From an uncultured bacterium (GTDB taxonomy: Bacteria; Planctomycetota; Phycisphaerae; Phycisphaerales; SM1A02): 7,942 bases of DNA. Positions 5,050 to 7,942 of this stretch are shown here, one piece after another; the stretch's first letter is position 1; every line of letters begins with the position of its first letter. Location: contig CAIOTP010000148.1 of NCBI GenBank assembly GCA_903861235.1, positions 1 through 7,942 on the forward strand, in the 5' to 3' direction. The position numbers and the translations under genes were made by a program. The notes below the pieces were generated by a model. The model searched no databases. It saw only the letters and a list, made by a program, of their open reading frames with translations, and had not been told where the DNA came from.

Positions 5050-5055
5050 ATGCTA
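5050..5055 (-). promoter_or_regulatory. -10 element TAGCAT for the PDZ lipoprotein gene
   Basis: TAGCAT on the minus strand is followed by TCGCGC and then the ATG at 5043, which leaves no space for a ribosome binding site. This is the same arrangement as at 872-884 and 6701-6713, and it points to a leaderless transcript. Confidence 0.55.
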
Positions 5056-5081
5056 ACCCACCGATGGGGTCACGGCAGCGA

Positions 5082-5087
5082 TATCCT
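5082..5087 (+). promoter_or_regulatory. -10 element TATCCT for the lipoprotein-transporter pair
   Basis: TATCCT is followed by CGCCGC and the GTG at 5094, again exactly 6 bases and no ribosome binding site. The divergent TAGCAT of the PDZ gene lies 26 bases away. No -35 is evident. Confidence 0.5.
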
Positions 5088-5093
5088 CGCCGC

Positions 5094-5570
5094 GTGTTTC
5101 GCGTCCTCGCCCTGTGCGCCCTGACGGCCGTGCTCTCCTGGGCTTGCGCTCCGGCGCAGCGTCAGGCCTCGCCCGAGGGTCCGGGAGAACCCGCCTCGGT
5201 GCCGGGCGGATGGCCGTTCACCCCGTCCGAGGTCCGGCTGCATCCCCTGAGCCGCCTGACGAGGGTGCCCGATGGACTGCGCCTGGAGGCGCTGGTGGAG
5301 TGTCGGGACCGTGACGGCGATCCGATCCGCACCGTGGGCATGCTGTGGGTGCAGGCCGCCACGGGGGACGACCTGCGAGCCGTGGAGGCCGACCTCTCCT
5401 CCATGGAAACCAACAATGCCATCTGGGACGACGTGCTTCGCGTGTACCGGCTGCGGGTGGAGCTCCCCGCAAGCGCGTGCGCCGAGGGCCGTCGCCTGCC
5501 CGTCGAGGTCCGCCTCCGGATGCCCGAGGAGCGGGTCGTCCAGGCGAAGGCCGAAGTGGTGTGCCCTTGA
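5094..5570 (+). CDS. Putative lipoprotein of unknown function
   Basis: This 158-residue protein starts with a signal peptide (FRVLALCALTAVLSWAC). C18 probably carries the lipid, but the lipobox SWAC is atypical, with Trp at -2. The mature part has no family that I can name. It contains WPFTPSEVRLHPLSRLTRVPDG at about 40-61, an ALVECRDRDGDPIRTVGMLWVQ segment at 66-87 and a C-terminal beta-rich region with two further cysteines (C129, C157). Alternating hydrophobic residues suggest a beta sandwich. The HPLSR block looks like a conserved signature, and I associate similar sequences with planctomycetes from memory only. GTG at 5094 was chosen because it lies just before the signal peptide and 6 bases after TATCCT. 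The frame overlaps the EamA transporter start by a few bases, so the two are coupled. Confidence 0.75.
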   Translation: MFRVLALCALTAVLSWACAPAQRQASPEGPGEPASVPGGWPFTPSEVRLHPLSRLTRVPDGLRLEALVECRDRDGDPIRTVGMLWVQAATGDDLRAVEADLSSMETNNAIWDDVLRVYRLRVELPASACAEGRRLPVEVRLRMPEERVVQAKAEVVCP

Positions 5571-6484
5571 GGCTCACGGGTGCCGCCTGGCGCTCGGATC
5601 TGATGCTGCTGGTGGCCTCGGCCATCTGGGGCGCCGCTTTCGTGGCCCAGCGGGACGCGGCGGCGCAGCTCGGCGCCATGGAGATCGCGGCACTGCGTTT
5701 CCTGGCCGGCGGCGTGCTGCTGCTGCCGATCGTGGCGATCCGGCGGACCTCGGTTCGGGCGACCTCGCCCCCGCGGGTGGTGCTGCTGGGCGGAACGATC
5801 GCCGGGGTGCTCATGCTGGTGGCGTTCGTGCTGCAGCAGACCGGGATCGAACGCGGTTCCACCGCGAGCAGCGCGGGGTTCATCACCGGGCTCTACGTGG
5901 TCTTCGTGCCCATGCTTGGACTGCTCTGGGGAGTGCGCACGCACGCGGCCGTGTGGGTGGGTGCCGTCATGGCTGCCGCGGGCCTGTACCTGTTGAGCGT
6001 GGATGCCTCGCTTCGCATGTCCGAAGGTGACCTGCTGGTCCTGGCCTGCGCCGTGGCATGGGCCGTCCATGTGCTGGTGATCGGCCGCTTCTCGCCACGG
6101 TGCGATCCGATCGAGCTGGCGGCGATGCAGTTCCTGGTGACCGGCGGGATTGCGCTGGTGCTGCTGCCGAGATGGCCTGCGGCCGGGGCGATCGAGCAGG
6201 TGATCTGGCCCATGCTCTATCTGGGGCCGGTGGCGGTGGGCGTGGCCTTCACGCTGCAGGTGGTCGGGCAGCGCACGGCACCACCGGCGCATGCCGCGGT
6301 GATCCTGAGCATGGAAGGGCTCTTCGCGGCACTCTTTGGAGCGCTGCTGGGACAGGAGCGGCTGGCCTGGATGCAGTACGGCGGGTGCGGGCTGATGCTG
6401 GCGGGGATCCTGGTGGCCCAGTGGCCCGAACTCGCCGGTCGGCGAGCCGGACCGGTGCCCGAAACCCCCGTTCCCCCCGGATAA
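5561..6484 (+). CDS. EamA-family (DMT superfamily) transporter
   Basis: This 307-residue inner-membrane protein has ten predicted transmembrane helices in two EamA repeats (about 14-146 and 155-288). The first repeat opens with DLMLLVASAIWGAAFVAQRDAA, the classic SAIWGxxF entry, followed by the ALRFLAGGVLLLP helix. The second has LACAVAWAVHVLVIGRF and ends with AVILSMEGLFAALFGALLGQE and CGLMLAGILVAQ. Members export or import small metabolites such as amino acids, nucleosides or sugars, and the substrate cannot be read from the sequence. The start is uncertain: GTG at 5561 overlaps the lipoprotein gene by 10 bases, and TTG at 5567 would give a four-base TTGA overlap. Either is compatible with translational coupling. 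The C-terminal tail (289-307) is Pro/Arg/Gly-rich and cytosolic. Confidence 0.88.
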   Translation: MPLRLTGAAWRSDLMLLVASAIWGAAFVAQRDAAAQLGAMEIAALRFLAGGVLLLPIVAIRRTSVRATSPPRVVLLGGTIAGVLMLVAFVLQQTGIERGSTASSAGFITGLYVVFVPMLGLLWGVRTHAAVWVGAVMAAAGLYLLSVDASLRMSEGDLLVLACAVAWAVHVLVIGRFSPRCDPIELAAMQFLVTGGIALVLLPRWPAAGAIEQVIWPMLYLGPVAVGVAFTLQVVGQRTAPPAHAAVILSMEGLFAALFGALLGQERLAWMQYGGCGLMLAGILVAQWPELAGRRAGPVPETPVPPG

Positions 6485-6491
6485 CCCGCGG

Positions 6492-6526
6492 ATGCCGGCG
6501 GCCGATGGAACTTCGGCCCGGGGCAT
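6492..6526 (+). terminator. Possible hairpin after the transporter gene
   Basis: GGCCGA (6500-6505) pairs with TCGGCC (6513-6518) around a seven-base loop. ATGCC (6492-6496) pairs with GGCAT (6522-6526) outside an internal mismatch. No T run follows. It could end the lipoprotein-transporter transcript ahead of the tRNA. Confidence 0.3.
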
Positions 6527-6547
6527 GGGTTGAGCCGATGAAACTGC

Positions 6548-6553
6548 TAGAAT
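6548..6553 (+). promoter_or_regulatory. -10 element TAGAAT for tRNA-Gln
   Basis: TAGAAT matches the -10 consensus at five of six positions and lies 13 bases before the mature tRNA 5' end, a usual distance for a tRNA promoter. A TTGAGC at 6530-6535 is only 12 bases upstream of it, too close for a standard -35. Confidence 0.5.
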
Positions 6554-6566
6554 CTCCGCCCTGCCT

Positions 6567-6637
6567 TGGGGATTGGTGTAACGGTAGCACAACTGACTCT
6601 GACTCAGTTAGTCCTAGTTCGAATCTAGGATCCCCAG
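6567..6637 (+). tRNA. tRNA-Gln (anticodon CTG)
   Basis: A complete 71-base cloverleaf can be folded by eye. The acceptor stem TGGGGAT (6567-6573) pairs with ATCCCCA (6630-6636). The D arm uses GTG/CAC around AACGGTA. The anticodon stem ACTGA/TCAGT (6592-6596, 6604-6608) holds loop CTCTGAC with anticodon CTG at 6599-6601. The variable region is four bases, and the T arm is CCTAG-TTCGAAT-CTAGG (6613-6629). The discriminator is G6637, and the U1:A72 pair with G73 is the usual glutamine pattern. The 3' CCA is not encoded and must be added after transcription. Confidence 0.95.
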
Positions 6638-6652
6638 TTCGAAGGCTCGAAG

Positions 6653-6690
6653 CGACGCCCCGGCCACCTCCGGGGCGTCGTCGATTTTCG
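6653..6690 (+). terminator. Terminator after tRNA-Gln
   Basis: CGACGCCCCGG (6653-6663) pairs with CCGGGGCGTCG (6670-6680): 11 perfect base pairs, six-base loop CCACCT. It is followed by a short T-rich stretch, TCGATTTTCG. It starts 16 bases after the tRNA and separates it from the gene at 6713. Confidence 0.75.
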
Positions 6691-6700
6691 GGGTGGCCTC

Positions 6701-6706
6701 TAGCAT
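6701..6706 (+). promoter_or_regulatory. -10 element TAGCAT for the cobalamin-binding-type gene
   Basis: TAGCAT is followed by CGCGCC and then GTG at 6713, a 6-base distance and no ribosome binding site. The position where a -35 should lie falls in the terminator stem of the tRNA gene and has no -35-like sequence. Confidence 0.5.
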
Positions 6707-6712
6707 CGCGCC

Positions 6713-7636
6713 GTGCGCGTGGTGAGCCTGCTTCCTTCGGCGACCGAGATTCTCTGCCAGATCGGCGGCGCGGGGTTGCTCGTGGGCCGGAGCCATGAGT
6801 GCGACTTCCCTGCCGAGGTGACCGACCGACCGGTGCTGACCAGCCAGGTCACGCACGGCGGATCAAGCGCCGAGATCGACCGACAGGTCCGCGAGGCTCT
6901 GAAGGACGGAAGCGGCGGCGCCAGTCTGTACCGCCTGGACGAGCAGGCTCTGAAGTGCCTGAAGCCCGACGTGATCCTGACGCAGGATCTGTGCGAGGTC
7001 TGCTCGATCGACCTGCGCACGGTGCAGCGCGTGGCCTCGGAAATGCCCACGCCCCCTCGTGTGGTGAACCTGAATCCGGCCACGATCATGCAGGTCTTCG
7101 ACGATCTGCTTCGCGTGGGCGAAGCCGTCGGCCTGGAAGCGCAGGCGCAGGCCGCCATGGTGCAGTTGCGCGAGCGGTACTGGAGCGCGGTGGACTTCGT
7201 GAACCCGTATGTCCCCGGGCCGGAGGTGCTCTTCCTGGAATGGTGCGATCCCCCCTTCGGCGGCGGGCACTGGACGCCGGAACTGGTGCGGGCTGCAGGC
7301 GGCGGGCACTCGCTGGGAGCGCCGGGCGCCAAGAGCCGCCCCCTGACGCCGGAGGAGATCGTGGAGTCGGCGCCGGAGCGCGTGGTGATCTGTCCCTGCG
7401 GCTTCGGGCTGGAGCGGGCATGGCAGGAGCTCGATGCCCTGCGACGCACCCGCTGGTGGCCCCTGCTTCCGGCGGTCATGGACGCCCGGCCCGGATCGAT
7501 CGCAGTGGTGGACGGCAACCAGATGTTCAACCGACCCGGTCCCAGGCTGGTGGACGCGTTCCGCTGGCTCGTGGGCTGGCTGAACGACCGGCCCGAGCTG
7601 GTGCCGGACGGATTCCCGGTGCGCCACGGCTGCTGA
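6713..7636 (+). CDS. Cytosolic cobalamin-binding-type (BtuF-like) protein
   Basis: The product is 307 residues of the periplasmic-binding-protein class III fold (BtuF/FepB-like, COG0614 type). It opens directly with MRVVSLLPSATEILCQIG, the first strand and helix of the domain. There is no signal peptide, and no ABC permease or ATPase gene adjoins, so a role as a standard transporter subunit is doubtful. Characteristic motifs of the signal-less subgroup are GRSHECDFP (25-33), TQDLCEVC (90-97), EWCDPPFGGGHWTPEL (176-191), CPCGFGLER (227-235) and DGNQMFNRPGPR (267-278). Annotations for this subgroup usually read cobalamin-binding protein, yet several cysteines and a histidine in the motifs (H28, C30, C94, C97, C227, C229) could equally bind a metal or a different cofactor. 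The start is GTG at 6713, 6 bases after TAGCAT. The gene lies alone between the tRNA terminator and clpB. Confidence 0.8.
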   Translation: MRVVSLLPSATEILCQIGGAGLLVGRSHECDFPAEVTDRPVLTSQVTHGGSSAEIDRQVREALKDGSGGASLYRLDEQALKCLKPDVILTQDLCEVCSIDLRTVQRVASEMPTPPRVVNLNPATIMQVFDDLLRVGEAVGLEAQAQAAMVQLRERYWSAVDFVNPYVPGPEVLFLEWCDPPFGGGHWTPELVRAAGGGHSLGAPGAKSRPLTPEEIVESAPERVVICPCGFGLERAWQELDALRRTRWWPLLPAVMDARPGSIAVVDGNQMFNRPGPRLVDAFRWLVGWLNDRPELVPDGFPVRHGC

Positions 7637-7757
7637 CTTGGCAGTCCGGGGCCGGAAACGGGGACGGGCTTACATATGGGTCTCACCAGGTCTCGCCCCA
7701 CGATCGGCTGCAACGCGGCCGGACCGAGGACGGTGAGTGGCCGATATGGAGCCCCGT

Positions 7758-7805
7758 CCCTGTTTCTGGACGTCGGGTTGGCATGCCGGTTGCCCTGAAA
7801 CAGGG
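7758..7805. repeat. 9-bp inverted repeat in the clpB leader
   Basis: CCCTGTTTC at 7758-7766 and its exact complement GAAACAGGG at 7797-7805 are separated by 30 bases that include the palindrome GGCATGCC. The unit could be an operator for a heat-shock regulator or a long-loop RNA hairpin. It ends 19 bases before the clpB ribosome binding site. Confidence 0.5.
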
Positions 7806-7824
7806 TCGGTGGTTCCATGCCACC

Positions 7825-7832
7825 GGAAAGGA
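7825..7832 (+). promoter_or_regulatory. Ribosome binding site of clpB
   Basis: GGAAAGGA ends 10 bases before the ATG at 7843. Its first G also closes the small hairpin at 7807-7825, so leader structure may limit access to it. Confidence 0.6.
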
Positions 7833-7842
7833 CACCTTCGAC

Positions 7843-7942
7843 ATGCGACTTGATCGATTCACCACGCTGGCCCAGGAGGCCATTCAGGGAGCGCAGAGCC
7901 GGGCCAACCTGACCGGGCATGGGGAACTGAGCCCCTTGCACC
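7843..7942 (+). CDS. clpB: ATP-dependent chaperone ClpB, 5' end only
   Basis: Only the first 33 codons are inside the window. The start MRLDRFTTLAQEAIQGAQ, followed by a linker and LSPLH, matches the first helices of the ClpB N-domain (E. coli-type MRLDR..T.KFQ.AL..AQ...........PLHLL). ClpB is a hexameric AAA+ disaggregase that works with DnaK after heat stress. ClpA and ClpC share the Clp-N fold, but the MRLDR opening is characteristic of ClpB. The start has a ribosome binding site, GGAAAGGA, and a long leader, unlike the leaderless-looking genes upstream. Confidence 0.85.
   Translation, partial: MRLDRFTTLAQEAIQGAQSRANLTGHGELSPLH

Larger units (their letters stand above)
7637..7842 (+). other. 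Leader / regulatory region upstream of clpB
   Basis: This 206-base region has no gene that I can support. It contains a direct repeat GGTCTC at 7679-7684 and 7689-7694 (10-base period). It also holds a 9-bp inverted repeat CCCTGTTTC/GAAACAGGG (7758-7766, 7797-7805), a GGCATGCC palindrome (7780-7787) inside it, and a hairpin CGGTGG/CCACCG (7807-7812, 7820-7825) ending at the clpB ribosome binding site. I find neither a CIRCE element nor a convincing sigma-32 promoter, nor a sure sigma-70 promoter. Confidence 0.5.

Noticed and set aside
6530..6553. TTGAGC / TAGAAT as a full promoter for the tRNA
   Set aside because: The spacing is only 12 bases, too short for a sigma-70 type promoter, so only the -10 is reported.
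5162..6592. Minus-strand frame of 476 codons opposite the lipoprotein and transporter genes
   Set aside because: It is antisense to an EamA transporter with clear membrane helices and extends across the tRNA; the His/Gln/Arg-rich product has no family features.
7637..7842. CIRCE element or sigma-32 promoter for clpB
   Set aside because: No TTAGCACTC/GAGTGCTAA pair is present, and no CTTGAA-type -35 with a suitably spaced CCCCAT-type -10 was found; CCCCGTCC at 7752-7759 has no partner.
6700..7941. Minus-strand open frame reaching the right edge
   Set aside because: It is antisense to the cobalamin-binding-type gene and the clpB start; Ser/Arg/Thr-rich, no motif.

Overview
The window is GC-rich chromosomal DNA from a bacterium. 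Its genes are mostly housekeeping ones: lysine biosynthesis, a ferredoxin, a glutamine tRNA and the start of ClpB. Several lineage-specific conserved proteins lie among them. A secreted ThuA-like protein, small unnamed proteins such as the HPLSR-containing lipoprotein and the WYAH...KLWLDRL protein, a cytosolic cobalamin-binding-type protein and lysine-rich small proteins together suggest a planctomycete, perhaps Phycisphaerae. That placement is inference from family recall, not proof. I see no insertion sequence, phage gene, CRISPR array or other mobile DNA.

Layout. A secreted ThuA-domain protein (1-828, minus, cut by the left edge) diverges from a 138-residue unnamed protein with two DRR/ERR motifs (884-1300, plus). 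A strong two-way hairpin separates the latter from a seven-iron ferredoxin gene (1415-1681, minus). Upstream of the ferredoxin is a complete miniature transcription unit on the minus strand (about 1930 to 1740): promoter, structured leader, strong ribosome binding site, an 18-residue lysine-rich peptide and an intrinsic terminator. Divergent from it are dapB (1961-2728) and an overlapping M16-family gene (2725-3978), followed by an 84-residue unnamed protein (3991-4245). A PDZ-domain lipoprotein (4273-5043, minus) diverges from a two-gene unit made of a small lipoprotein (5094-5570) and an EamA/DMT transporter (5561-6484). Then come tRNA-Gln(CTG) with a terminator hairpin, a cytosolic cobalamin-binding-type protein (6713-7636), and a 206-base leader in front of clpB (from 7843, cut by the right edge).

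Two observations stand out. First, five protein genes lack any ribosome binding site and instead carry a TA-N3-T hexamer (TAGCAT, TACACT, TATCCT, TAGACT) 6 to 9 bases before the start codon. This is the signature of leaderless transcripts, and it moves the ThuA start from 837 to 828. Second, the 18-residue lysine-rich peptide gene has its own promoter, mutually exclusive leader hairpins and a terminator. The M16 protein is also notable: its HxxEH zinc site has become TLLSE while the C-terminal Arg/Tyr segment is kept, so it looks like the non-catalytic half of a protease pair.
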